From NCBI GenBank assembly GCA_028818695.1, contig JAPPNK010000004.1, forward strand, positions 137,888 through 201,887: a DNA stretch of 64,000 nt, written 5' to 3'. The notes beneath the pieces were generated by a model. It saw only the letters and a program-made list of their open reading frames with translations. It did not search any database and had not been told where the DNA came from. This document shows positions 16,430-24,295 of this stretch, one piece after another (position 1 is the first letter of the stretch; every line of letters begins with the position of its first letter). Origin of the DNA: Candidatus Poribacteria bacterium. GTDB lineage: Bacteria; Poribacteria; WGA-4E; GCA-2687025. The position numbers and the translations under genes were made by a program.

Positions 16430-17683
16430 TTATTCCCCGTCCCCGCTCGGCGCAATCTGCGCGAGACGCTCCTCAAACGCCTCCGCCGCCTCCTTGAAAA
16501 GCGAGGCGCCGCTCAAGCTGTCAAAGTCGCCGCTTCGCATCTCCCGCTCAAAATAGTCGACCGACATTTCGGGCTGAAGATGGTCCGCCGCTTGACGCAG
16601 CGCCTCCGCCGCGCCATGCGCCTCGCGTATGCGGGCGAAACCGCGCGCCGCCGCAACAGACGCAAACGGGTCGCCGCGCGCCGAATCCAGCGCGTCCCAA
16701 TACGCCTCCCGCGCCGCGTCTGTCCGATCAAGCCGTTCATACGCCGCGCCCGTCCCAAGCAAGGCGCCCGTATGGTCGGGGCGCAGACGCAGCATTTCGC
16801 CGTACGCCTCCAGCGACTCCTCCGTTTTATCGGCGCGAAGCAGCGCGGCGGCGCGCAGCTCAAGTAGATCCAGGTCGTTTGGAAAACGCTCTGCTGCCGC
16901 GTCCGCCGCTTGAAGGGCGCGCTCCTCTTCCCCTTGGCTCAGCAGCGCTGCGACAAGCCTCATACGCACATGTACGCCCGCGTCGTCTTCCTGCGCCGCC
17001 GTTTCCAGCGCCGCGATTTTCGCCTCAACCAAGCGGGCGCGCGCCTCTTGAAGAATCGGCTCGTTCCGCGCGGCGTCGAAGGTCGGGTCGCTTTCAAAGG
17101 TTTCCAGAACGCCTGTCATGGAGAGCGCCTCGCCATGCGCCTGCTCCGCGCCCGACGCTTTGAGGAGCCATTCGGCGGCCGCTTGCGGCTTGTTTTCGGC
17201 GGCGTAGAGGCGGGCTTTGCCGTACGCAGCCGGCGCCGAGCCGTCCGTTTCGCCGGCGTGTATCTGTTCATACGCCGAATGCGCCTCGTTGAACATTCCC
17301 GCCGCTTCGTAGATCTCCGCCGCCAGCGCCGCCGCGCCTTTCTCTTCGCTTGCGTTTAGAGCTTCCGCCGCGAACCGATACAGCGCCTCAAACGCCGGCG
17401 CGCTCCGCAGGTCGTCGTAGAGCGCGTTCTGGAGCTGCGCCGCCTCCCGCGCATTTTTCTCGATGAGCGACTTGAGCCGCCGCGCCGTCTCGTCAGCCTC
17501 GTTCATCTCGGCGGACAGCTCAGCCGACTTGCGCAGCGTCTCCATGTCGTCTGGGAACAGCTGGAGAACAGCGTCCATCTCGGCGCGCGCCAGGTCCAGC
17601 TTCCCTTCTAAAGTCAGCTCCTCGGCTCTGCGGAGCCGCTTGGCGCGTTCGCCCTGCTTTTTCCAGCGTTGAAACAGTTTCAC
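16430..17683 (-). CDS. Tetratricopeptide-repeat protein
   Basis: A 417-residue all-helical protein with no signal peptide. Repeated 34-residue units with the TPR pattern are visible, for example EELTLEGKLDLARAEMDAVL, EIYEAAGMFNEAHSAYEQI, ALLSQGEEERALQAADAAAE and AYGEMLRLRPDHTGALLGTG. TPR arrays are protein-protein scaffolds; the partner is unknown. Its start overlaps the stop of the upstream HEAT/TPR gene by four bases (ATGA), so the two are translationally coupled and may form one complex. Confidence 0.78.
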   Translation of the reverse strand: MKLFQRWKKQGERAKRLRRAEELTLEGKLDLARAEMDAVLQLFPDDMETLRKSAELSAEMNEADETARRLKSLIEKNAREAAQLQNALYDDLRSAPAFEALYRFAAEALNASEEKGAAALAAEIYEAAGMFNEAHSAYEQIHAGETDGSAPAAYGKARLYAAENKPQAAAEWLLKASGAEQAHGEALSMTGVLETFESDPTFDAARNEPILQEARARLVEAKIAALETAAQEDDAGVHVRMRLVAALLSQGEEERALQAADAAAERFPNDLDLLELRAAALLRADKTEESLEAYGEMLRLRPDHTGALLGTGAAYERLDRTDAAREAYWDALDSARGDPFASVAAARGFARIREAHGAAEALRQAADHLQPEMSVDYFEREMRSGDFDSLSGASLFKEAAEAFEERLAQIAPSGDGE

Positions 17684-18663
17684 GTCGACTGCTCATCCTG
17701 GTTCGACTCGGAAAGCACGAAGGTGTCGCCGAGATTCAGCTGCGCGGCGGCGTAGTCGGGGTTCAGTTCCAGCGCCTGTTTGAAACGCCGCGCCGCCTGC
17801 TCCAGCTCCCCGACGCTTCGGTACGCAAGGCCGAGGTTGTTGAGCGCGATGTAATGGTCAGGATGCATCTCAAGGCACCGCTCGTATGCGTCGATGGCGG
17901 CGCCGTATTCGCCCATTCGGTTGAAGCAGAAGCCCAGCCCAAAATAGCATTCGGGGCGTCCGCCGGTCAGTTCGTTTGCGCGTTCGTAACACAGAGCGGC
18001 TTGTTCGTAGTCGCCTCCGAGGCGGCGCGTTTCGCCCAGTTCGTAATGGGGCATCGGCTGTTCAGGATCGCAGTATACGGCGCATTCGTAATAGCGGACA
18101 GCGGCGTCTTGGTCGCTCGCCTCGGCGAAGAGACGCCCCGTCAGCAGATACGGGTAGAAATGGTCGGGATGAAGCTCGATGGCATGGTATGCAGTTTCGA
18201 TGGCGGCGTCGTTGTCGCCTCGGTCTCGGAACGCCATGCTGAGGTTGCAGAGGGCGTACACATTCTGCGGATCGCGCTTGACGACGCTGCGCCAGGCTCT
18301 CACCCGTTCGCCGCTTTCAACGGGCGGGTTCAGATTTTCTAAGGCAAAGGCGGCTCTGAAACGCGCCAGCCGGCTCTCATCGTCGACCGCCTGAATGAGA
18401 TGCGGGGCGGCGTCTGTATGTCCGATGGCGCCGAGAGCGTCGGCCGCGGAAGCGCGCACCTGGGCGACAGGGTCTTTGAGCAAGAGTATCAGCTCTTTGA
18501 GCGGGGGCTGCGAGCCGTTCCAGTTCACGCCGGCGATCTGGCGCGCCGCTTCTTCTCGGACGCGCGGTTTCGGATGCCGCAACTGCTCCACAAAGAGCTG
18601 GGCGGCATTGCGTCCGCCTTGAGCTTGGTAATTGTCTTTGGAGAAACCGCTCACATAAGCCAC
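17680..18663 (-). CDS. HEAT-repeat plus TPR protein
   Basis: About 327 residues. The N-terminal part has HEAT-like units (FVEQLRHPKPRVREEAARQI, LLKDPVAQVRASAADALGAI). The C-terminal two thirds have about six TPRs (NLSMAFRDRGDNDAAIETAY, YELGETRRLGGDYEQAALCY, NNLGLAYRSVGELEQAARRF). GTG at 18663 is preferred because AAAGGCG precedes it. Upstream in-frame candidates (ATG 18762, TTG 18798) lack a ribosome-binding site. It forms a two-gene unit with the TPR gene downstream. Likely a cytoplasmic scaffold. Confidence 0.72.
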   Translation of the reverse strand: MAYVSGFSKDNYQAQGGRNAAQLFVEQLRHPKPRVREEAARQIAGVNWNGSQPPLKELILLLKDPVAQVRASAADALGAIGHTDAAPHLIQAVDDESRLARFRAAFALENLNPPVESGERVRAWRSVVKRDPQNVYALCNLSMAFRDRGDNDAAIETAYHAIELHPDHFYPYLLTGRLFAEASDQDAAVRYYECAVYCDPEQPMPHYELGETRRLGGDYEQAALCYERANELTGGRPECYFGLGFCFNRMGEYGAAIDAYERCLEMHPDHYIALNNLGLAYRSVGELEQAARRFKQALELNPDYAAAQLNLGDTFVLSESNQDEQST

Positions 18664-18815
18664 GTCCGATTCGCCTTTCTGTTGGAATCTGCGCCAGGGA
18701 ATCAACGCCCGCCGCTGCAATGATTTACGAAAGAAAAGGCGGTTTGGCGACAGCTTTTTCATGGGGGAAGGCGAAAAATCCTTAGCCCCGTTTATCAAGA
18801 TGAAACGGAAAGTCC

Positions 18816-18975
18816 TGACCTTAAGGCTTTAGTTGGGACATGTCGGCATGCAAACGCAGACGTCGTTTGTCGGACTCTGGATTCCCGCTTTCGCGGGAAT
18901 GGCGATCTGGTTGGCGAAGCCCTTTTTCCATCGATATTTGTTCGCTCAAATGTCTCTACTTGAGGCAGAAGGTCA
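18816..18975. repeat. Two opposed copies of the upstream element around a hairpin repeat
   Basis: The left copy reads TCCCAACT-N10-GGTCA on the minus strand and ends at 18816. The right copy (TCTCTACT-N10-GGTCA) reads on the plus strand and ends at 18975. Between them lies the hairpin TTCCCGC-TTTC-GCGGGAA (about 18881-18899). The left copy points toward the HEAT/TPR gene, but only a weak promoter is seen (TTTCAT-15-TAAGGA). The remainder of the 18664-19071 gap holds no gene. Confidence 0.6.
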
Positions 18976-18981
18976 AGGAAA

Positions 18982-19010
18982 GCCCCCCTGACAAGGGGGG
19001 TTGGGGGGTT
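18982..19010. repeat. CCCCCCTTGACAAGGGGGG-type palindromic repeat
   Basis: CCCCCCTGACAAGGGGGG followed by TTGGGGGGTT. Close copies lie at 39042-39072 and 42699-42730. This G-rich palindrome is a dispersed intergenic repeat seen in many bacteria. Confidence 0.6.
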
Positions 19011-19071
19011 AAAACGCATAGAGCGGGCGGCTTTATGGATTTCCGCCCTCCGCCTGCGCGGGCGCGCGCCG

Positions 19072-20043
19072 TCAGGGAAGGCGCGCGCCCGCCGCTTTTA
19101 ACGTCTGAATCGCGATGAGCGCAAAGCAGCTTGTTTGGATATTCTGTTTCGGCTCCGCGAGCTCTACCGGCAGGGCGCTGATGAAGCTGCCGTTTTTCTG
19201 CTGTATATAAATGAGGTAGTTGAGAGCGTACTGCTGGTCAATCATCGGCCAATCCTGAAGGCTTAGCGCCGCCGCCGCCGCAGATGTGATCTCCGGGTCG
19301 CTCATAACGCCTTTGCGGAGGCCGAATCCGCCGTCCACATTCTGGGCGCATCGCAGCCATTCCATCTGCGTCGGTATCTCTACGACGCGGTAGAGAGCCT
19401 GCGCAGCCCATGCGGTCGCAAAATTGTCGGACAGGTTGCCGGGCTGTACCGCCCAGCCGCCGTCGCCCGCCGGGCGGTCTAAAACCCACTTCGCGCCGCG
19501 GGCAATGGGCGGATACTCCTTTTCATATCCGATTTTTTGAAGCCCGGACAGGACCGCCGAGGTATAGATCAGGGTTCCCTCTCCGCCTGGTTCTCGGGAC
19601 CAGCTTCCGTCCCCGTTCTGCGCCGATTCAAGCCATTTCACCGCGTTGGAGCGCGGTTCGCTTTCGCTTTTGTCGACAGCGCTCAGCGCAATGAGCGTGA
19701 AGACGGTGTGCGCCGTGTTGCCGTTCCAGCTGCCGTCTTCGCGCTGCCCCGCTTTCAGGTACGCCTCCCCGCTTTGGACCGCGGCGGCTTGAGAACCGTC
19801 TCCTTCGCCTTCAGCTAAAGCCCAGACGGCAAACGCGGTCGTCTCCGCGTCGCTCTCTTCTCCCGGCAGGAGAGGCCAGCCGCCGTCCGCATTCTGGCTG
19901 TCGGCAATATACGCCTTCGCCTTCTGGACAGCGGCGTCAACAACGGGCGTATCGGACTGATCGGTCGTGTCCGCGTCGTCCTGTCGGCATCCGACCAGCA
20001 GAGCCGCGCAAACGAGCGCCCATATCCAAAACCGCCGTTTCAT
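19072..20043 (-). CDS. Lipoprotein with terpenoid-cyclase-like toroid repeats
   Basis: A 323-residue protein with a lipobox signal (FWIWALVCAALLVGC, Cys at about 19). The body is a series of QNxDGGW/QxxxGSW repeats: SQNADGGWPLLPG, QREDGSWNGNT, AQNGDGSWSREPG, PAGDGGWAVQPG, CAQNVDGGFGLRKG, QQKNGSFISA. These QW-like motifs build the alpha/alpha toroid of squalene-hopene cyclases and prenyltransferases. The DxDD acid motif of cyclases is not seen, so a binding or structural role outside the inner membrane is more likely. It starts 37 bp after the PhyH-HEAT gene and is last in that operon. ATG follows AGGAGAGG. Confidence 0.8.
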   Translation of the reverse strand: MKRRFWIWALVCAALLVGCRQDDADTTDQSDTPVVDAAVQKAKAYIADSQNADGGWPLLPGEESDAETTAFAVWALAEGEGDGSQAAAVQSGEAYLKAGQREDGSWNGNTAHTVFTLIALSAVDKSESEPRSNAVKWLESAQNGDGSWSREPGGEGTLIYTSAVLSGLQKIGYEKEYPPIARGAKWVLDRPAGDGGWAVQPGNLSDNFATAWAAQALYRVVEIPTQMEWLRCAQNVDGGFGLRKGVMSDPEITSAAAAALSLQDWPMIDQQYALNYLIYIQQKNGSFISALPVELAEPKQNIQTSCFALIAIQTLKAAGARLP

Positions 20044-20080
20044 TGACCTCTCCTTTCACATTCCGCGGCGTCTCAACGCC

Positions 20081-21436
20081 TTATCCTTGCGCCGGGTCCC
20101 AGCGCGTCGCTTCCAGATAATGCACCAGCGCTTCGGTCGCTTCCGGCGTTCCAATCTGGCGCAGCGCCTGAACCGAAAAGCCGCGCACATAATAGTGCGG
20201 GTCGCTCAGCGCTTCGCTCAGCGCCGGCACAGACGGCGCCGCCGTTTCGCCCATACGCGCCAGCGACAGAGCCGCGCTGCGCCGAACGATGTCGTTTTCA
20301 TCCTTCAGCGCGTTTGCGATCGGCTCAACCGCTTCGGGGCAATCCTGCGCAGCCGTCCCAAGCGCTTCCACCGCATGCCGGCGCAGCTGATGCGATTCAT
20401 CGCCCAGCGCGTCGATCATGACTTCCATGCCGGCGCGTCCATTCTGACCCAAATCGCCGAGAGCGTCAATAGCGCGGGCGCGAACCCCGGCGTCCTCGCT
20501 GCGCGCCGCTTCGGTGAGCGGCTCCGCGGCCGCTTCGCCGGCGGAGCTGAGACCGTAACCGGCGTCCCGCCGCCGCGCGCCCGACTCGTCCGACAGCGCC
20601 TCGATCAGCGTTTGAACGCCTTCCTCTCCGCTCAAAGCCAGCTCATACGCCGCGTTGACGCTCGCCGTCTCGCTCTCGCCGCCGAGGTCCGCCGACAGCT
20701 CTGCAACCGACTTGGACGGCTGCGGACGACGGCCGTTCGGACCGCCATGCCATTCCCACACATGATGCCAGATGCGCTCCTGCGGGTCGTCGGACGGCTC
20801 CCAGCGGTCGCCGCCCGTCCAGCTTGGTTCGCTCGGCTCGCTCATGCGGGTGAAGAGAAACTTCACCATGTGCCGCACCTTGTCGGTCTTGTTCGGCATG
20901 GCGCGGTGCAGAACGTCGTAATGAACAATGGTGACGGTTCCCGCTTCGCCGCTGAGCGGCAGTTCGGGCGCGTCTTCGAACCGCTCTCGCGTGTTCAGAT
21001 ACTGCGACTGCGGCATCGCGGCGGTCGGCCCCATTTCAACGGGGGTGTCCTGCGGATAGTAGAACGCCATCGCCCAGCGCGTGTGGTGGTGCCGCCGGTT
21101 GTCGTCGACAGCGAAGCGGCTGTTGTTGAGGCTGTCTTTATGCATGCCCTGCCCCTTGCTGCCGGGCATATTGCTATGGACATGCCGGTGCAGGTGGAGG
21201 TAGTAGTCGTCGCCGAGGATGCTGCTGAGCGCGCCGTGAACGCGCGGATGGTCGAACACATGCTGTATTTCCGGTATGCGCGGCAGCAGGTTGTTGCGCG
21301 GGTTGCCCCACTTTTCCAGCATCTGGTCCGTTTTGCGCCGGATCGCTTCATGGAGCTCCGGCGGATAGTCCGGCCGAAACTTGATGTAGCCGTTTCGGAC
21401 GAAGCTTTGCATTTCAGCGTCGGTGAGTCGTATCAT
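20081..21436 (-). CDS. Phytanoyl-CoA dioxygenase fused to HEAT repeats
   Basis: The 451-residue product has two parts. Residues 1-230 are an Fe(II)/2-oxoglutarate oxygenase of the PhyH family: iron ligands in GMHKDSL (HxD) and HYDVLHRA (distal His), with the 2-oxoglutarate Arg probably in RHMVKF. Residues 245-450 are about six HEAT/PBS-lyase repeats (TLIEALSDESGARRRDAGYG, EPLTEAARSEDAGVRARAID, EPIANALKDENDIVRRSAAL). The oxygenase hydroxylates an unknown substrate; HEAT repeats suggest docking to a partner protein. ATG follows AAGGAG. Middle gene of the LamG-PhyH-toroid operon. Confidence 0.85.
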   Translation of the reverse strand: MIRLTDAEMQSFVRNGYIKFRPDYPPELHEAIRRKTDQMLEKWGNPRNNLLPRIPEIQHVFDHPRVHGALSSILGDDYYLHLHRHVHSNMPGSKGQGMHKDSLNNSRFAVDDNRRHHHTRWAMAFYYPQDTPVEMGPTAAMPQSQYLNTRERFEDAPELPLSGEAGTVTIVHYDVLHRAMPNKTDKVRHMVKFLFTRMSEPSEPSWTGGDRWEPSDDPQERIWHHVWEWHGGPNGRRPQPSKSVAELSADLGGESETASVNAAYELALSGEEGVQTLIEALSDESGARRRDAGYGLSSAGEAAAEPLTEAARSEDAGVRARAIDALGDLGQNGRAGMEVMIDALGDESHQLRRHAVEALGTAAQDCPEAVEPIANALKDENDIVRRSAALSLARMGETAAPSVPALSEALSDPHYYVRGFSVQALRQIGTPEATEALVHYLEATRWDPAQG

Positions 21437-21472
21437 CGTTTCTCCTTGCTGTTGACTCTCAGATCGTTCGCT

Positions 21473-22240
21473 TTACCGTTTCAGTTCCGCCCATGCGGAC
21501 GCCATTTTTCCGCGCGGGTCGACGGAGAGGCGGTTCGATTTGGCTTCGAAGTTCGTCATCACCTCGTCCGCCTCCAGAACGCGGTTGTAGATGCGCATCT
21601 CGTCGATGGCGCCGTTCAGAAATCTGCCGTCATGTTCGCTGGCAATGCGCCGTTCGTTCATGTTTTCGAGCGCGCCGTCGCCGTCCTCGTCGCGCGCCTC
21701 CTCATTGCCGTTGACATAGAGGATCAGCACATTGCCCGGCGCGTCGGTGGTGTAAACGATGTGGTACCAGGTCTCCGCTTCGGCGTTGTACCGTATCTTG
21801 CCGACGCCGTTTTTGTCGACCTGTATCTGGTTTTCTTGAAACTTGAAATGGACCTTCCCGGAAACCCATTGCCATGTCGAGACGATGCCTTGAATGCCGG
21901 CGAAGGCGTCTTCGCGCGCCCACACTTCAACAGAGACCGCTTCCCAGTCGCCCATCGCCGGTATTTCAACATAGACGTTGGGGGATCCGTCGAACTTAAA
22001 CGCTTCTCCGATAACGCCTTCAATCGATTCAGGGTCGCCGTGGATGATTCCGTCTTGAGATTCGCCGTCGTCCGTCGCGGCGTCAATCAGTTTGTCCCCG
22101 TCCACCATGTCGTTGTCGAAGGTGTACATGACGACGAGACCTTCTGTGGCAAAATCCTGCGCGACGGCGCTTGCGGCAATGCCTCCCATCAGCAGCGCAG
22201 CCGCCGCTGTCCATATTATGTTTCGCATCTGTATGTTCAT
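21473..22240 (-). CDS. Secreted LamG/concanavalin-fold protein with C-terminal SVDPxGK tag
   Basis: 255 residues. A signal peptide (TAAAALLMGGIAASAVA) precedes a LamG-type jelly roll: GLVVMYTFDND, AFKFDGSPNVYVEIP, SVEVWAREDAF, WYHIVYTTD, NVLILYVNGNEEA, FLNGAIDEMRIYNRVL. Such domains bind glycans or proteins at the cell surface. It ends RLSVDPRGKMASAWAELKR, the C-terminal motif shared with three other secreted proteins. ATG at 22240 follows GGAGCG. It is the first gene of the operon, with a consensus TTGACA promoter. Confidence 0.87.
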   Translation of the reverse strand: MNIQMRNIIWTAAAALLMGGIAASAVAQDFATEGLVVMYTFDNDMVDGDKLIDAATDDGESQDGIIHGDPESIEGVIGEAFKFDGSPNVYVEIPAMGDWEAVSVEVWAREDAFAGIQGIVSTWQWVSGKVHFKFQENQIQVDKNGVGKIRYNAEAETWYHIVYTTDAPGNVLILYVNGNEEARDEDGDGALENMNERRIASEHDGRFLNGAIDEMRIYNRVLEADEVMTNFEAKSNRLSVDPRGKMASAWAELKR

Positions 22241-22292
22241 GGCTCGCTCCAATTCATATTGACGCGCTCCGCTCTGTAGCGCGTGTTGAGAT

Positions 22293-22361
22293 TGTATAAC
22301 ATGAGCGCGCCGGCGTGTCAACCTCATCACCTTGACCTGTCCTTTAAATTTGGACATTTGG
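22293..22361 (-). promoter_or_regulatory. LamG operon promoter with conserved upstream element
   Basis: On the minus strand: TCCAAATT-N9-GGTCA (ending at 22333), 11 bases, TTGACA (22321-22316, perfect consensus), 17-bp spacer, TATACA (22298-22293). It stands back to back with the tRNA-Pro promoter. Confidence 0.7.
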
Positions 22362-22417
22362 CCGCCTGCTGAATCGTCATTTCTGCGGCGCGGGAATCCA
22401 CAAACGCCGCATTCAGA

Positions 22418-22485
22418 AATGTCTCGACTCAATCGGTTAAGGTCAAAAGACTTGTATAGACATCCCAGACGACTTTAGGTATGAT
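22418..22485 (+). promoter_or_regulatory. tRNA-Pro promoter with conserved upstream element
   Basis: TCTCGACT-N11-GGTCA (ending at 22445), 11 bases, TAGACA (22457-22462), 17-bp spacer, TATGAT (22480-22485). Transcription would start about 1-2 bases before the tRNA. Confidence 0.7.
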
Positions 22486-22493
22486 CATGTTGT

Positions 22494-22570
22494 CGGGGCG
22501 TAGCGCAGCCCGGTAGCGCATCTGCTTTGGGAGCAGAGGGTCGGTGGTTCAAATCCACTCGCCCCGACCA
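22494..22570 (+). tRNA. tRNA-Pro (anticodon TGG)
   Basis: A full cloverleaf of 77 nt. Acceptor strands CGGGGCG and CGCCCCG pair perfectly. The D arm contains AGCCCGGTA, the anticodon arm is TCTGC-TTTGGGA-GCAGA (anticodon TGG) and the T arm is GGTGG-TTCAAAT-CCACT. The discriminator is A and CCA is encoded. The downstream lipoprotein gene starts 24 bp later with no terminator seen between, so both may come from one transcript. Confidence 0.96.
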
Positions 22571-22594
22571 AGTTCAACGAACAGGAGGATCGAA

Positions 22595-22903
22595 ATGACA
22601 CGTTTTGCAGCAATCATGTTTGCATTGTGCGCTGCTGCGCTGTTTATCAGCTGCGGCGGCGGCGACAGCCACGACCACAAAGACGACAACGACAAAGAGG
22701 CTCAAGCAGAAAACAACGGCGATCAAAACGCCGAAAGCGAAAACGGAGCCGAAGGCAGCGGCAGCGAAAACGCCGAAGGGACCAACGGCGACAGCGGCGA
22801 CGGCTCTGAAAACGGCGACGGCGACAGCGGCGACGGCTCTGAAAACGGCGACGGCGACGAAGGCGGGGATGACGCCATGGGCGATGAAGGCGACGGCAAC
22901 TAA
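22595..22903 (+). CDS. Small lipoprotein with an acidic Gly/Asp/Glu repeat tail
   Basis: 102 residues. A signal peptide ends in LFISC, followed by the mature start CGGGDSHDHKDDNDKE. The rest is low complexity, almost entirely D, E, G, N and S, including a near-perfect 9-10 residue tandem repeat (GDSGDGSENGD twice). The tail is disordered and highly negative, which could bind cations or act as a spacer at the surface. ATG at 22595 follows AGGAGG. It probably reads from the tRNA-Pro promoter. Confidence 0.75.
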   Translation: MTRFAAIMFALCAAALFISCGGGDSHDHKDDNDKEAQAENNGDQNAESENGAEGSGSENAEGTNGDSGDGSENGDGDSGDGSENGDGDEGGDDAMGDEGDGN

Positions 22904-23147
22904 AGAGGGGCGGCAAGAGCGCGCTCTTCGCCGACACCCAGCGGTCTGAGCAGCTCATTGGGGCAAGGTCCGGTTGACGAAAATGCCGTTGATTCGGATA
23001 TTGCCCCTTGAGCTCGGACCAGTCAGATGGACGCCTTACTGCAAGGGGCGGGTGCCGTCTGTCGGGTTCTGGCTTTCACGGGGCATGTCCTCGCGTAAGC
23101 GGGGAGCGGGGACATGTTGCGCGGAATGACAAAGCCTGTCCTTGAGG
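22904..23147. other. Intergenic region, no gene seen
   Basis: About 240 bp between convergent genes. It contains a degraded relative of the GGATTCCCGC hairpin repeat (around 23070-23125, ending in GGAATGAC). No open frame with coding character or RNA gene is apparent. Confidence 0.4.
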
Positions 23148-24110
23148 CTATTTTGCGCTCATATCCTCTTCGATGACGCCAAGGTCGAAGACCGCTTCTT
23201 CATAAGAGTCCACGTCTGACGGGTCTCCCATCCCTTGGGCATATCTCCACTCTTGCTCTATGTATCGTTGAGATTTTGGCGGATTCTTAAGCAGCGCCTG
23301 AACGGCTAGAAGGGCGTGTTGTAAGAGGTCAGATTCGGTTTCGGATACGGCGCCCGATGCGAGACGGGACAGTATTTCAGTCTCGCCTTTCTTGAGATTC
23401 TCTATCTGCTGCTGCGGTTCAATCCAGAAGGGGTTCGGCGTGCGGAATCTGATGACGACCCTCTTATTGGTCATCGTAGTCAAATCGAGCGTCTGACCGT
23501 TCGGCAGTATGATTTCGTCGCGCAGCGCAGCCGACGGCCACCTGCCCGCGCGAACCATCAGATGCGGCGGACTCCAATCTTCCGGCTTCCAGTCATTGAT
23601 GTGCGGGATTAGCGCCTGCGCCAGCTCTGAATCGATGCCGTTCTCAAAAATCTGGTTAAGGACAATTCCTGCTGCGACGCCGCCGTACCAGGCGTCCTCC
23701 CATGACACATGCGTGTCGTCATAGATCGCCTCGCCGTCTTTGTTTTTTCCGGGCGGCGGATTGATTGTACTGTCTTCCTTCATCTGGTCGGCCAATTTGG
23801 CGACCAGCTCGGCGTAGAAGTTCAGCGCGTCGTCAGAAGATTTGAAGTTGTACTTCGTTGAAGCGGAAGCCTCAATTGGAGCGTCATCGGTTGCTTCGGA
23901 CGGTTGCGTTTCCGATGCGTCAGGCTCTGTTTCCGCCGGCGGAACATAAACGGGCGTTTGCATGTCAGGCGTCAAGCCCTCTTCCTGCGCAGTCTGCCCG
24001 TCTATCAACTCGGAGACGCTTGAATCGCCGTTTTCCCAAAACAGCAGGACAAGCGCGACAGCAATTAGAACGATGACCGCTGATGCGGGAAGCCAACGCT
24101 TTCGGGTCAT
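23148..24110 (-). CDS. Unrecognised membrane-anchored protein
   Basis: 320 residues. A single N-terminal membrane segment (ASAVIVLIAVALVLLFW) is followed by an acidic, Pro/Thr/Ser/Glu-rich linker (about 45-95) and a C-terminal domain from about 97. That domain has SSDDALNFYAELVAKLADQM, DAWYGGVAAGIVLNQIF and VVIRFRTPNPFWIEPQQQ. I know no family for it. ATG at 24110 follows AAGGAGG, which rules out the longer frame. The topology suggests a periplasmic domain tethered to the inner membrane. Confidence 0.7.
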   Translation of the reverse strand: MTRKRWLPASAVIVLIAVALVLLFWENGDSSVSELIDGQTAQEEGLTPDMQTPVYVPPAETEPDASETQPSEATDDAPIEASASTKYNFKSSDDALNFYAELVAKLADQMKEDSTINPPPGKNKDGEAIYDDTHVSWEDAWYGGVAAGIVLNQIFENGIDSELAQALIPHINDWKPEDWSPPHLMVRAGRWPSAALRDEIILPNGQTLDLTTMTNKRVVIRFRTPNPFWIEPQQQIENLKKGETEILSRLASGAVSETESDLLQHALLAVQALLKNPPKSQRYIEQEWRYAQGMGDPSDVDSYEEAVFDLGVIEEDMSAK

Positions 24111-24158
24111 GACGGATCCTCCTTGCCGCATGAAGCGCAACAATGCTTATGTGTAACG

Positions 24159-24224
24159 TGTATAACGGATTTCGCGCGGGGACGCAATGTTTCGGTTCGA
24201 CCTTGCCGCGTTAGTTGGGACATT
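24159..24224 (-). promoter_or_regulatory. Promoter of the membrane-anchored protein gene with conserved upstream element
   Basis: On the minus strand: TCCCAACT-N10-GGTCG (ending at 24198), 10 bases, TTGCGT (24187-24182), 17-bp spacer, TATACA (24164-24159). Confidence 0.65.
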
Positions 24225-24295
24225 CCGCTTGCGCAGAAATGACGGAATGAAGGAAGGCGCAGCCGGCGCGTCGGCATGCATGGTAGAATGGAGCG

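Noticed and set aside
19967-22279. Very long plus-strand open frame (770 codons) opposite the PhyH and LamG genes
   Set aside because: The GC-rich antisense of two well-supported genes keeps the frame open. The product is Arg/Val/His-rich without domains, and recognisable proteins lie on the other strand.
22332-22446. A miniature inverted-repeat transposon, because its ends form inverted repeats
   Set aside because: Each end lies 11 bp from its own -35 box with a 17-bp spacer. Two divergent promoter elements explain the symmetry better; no target duplication is seen.
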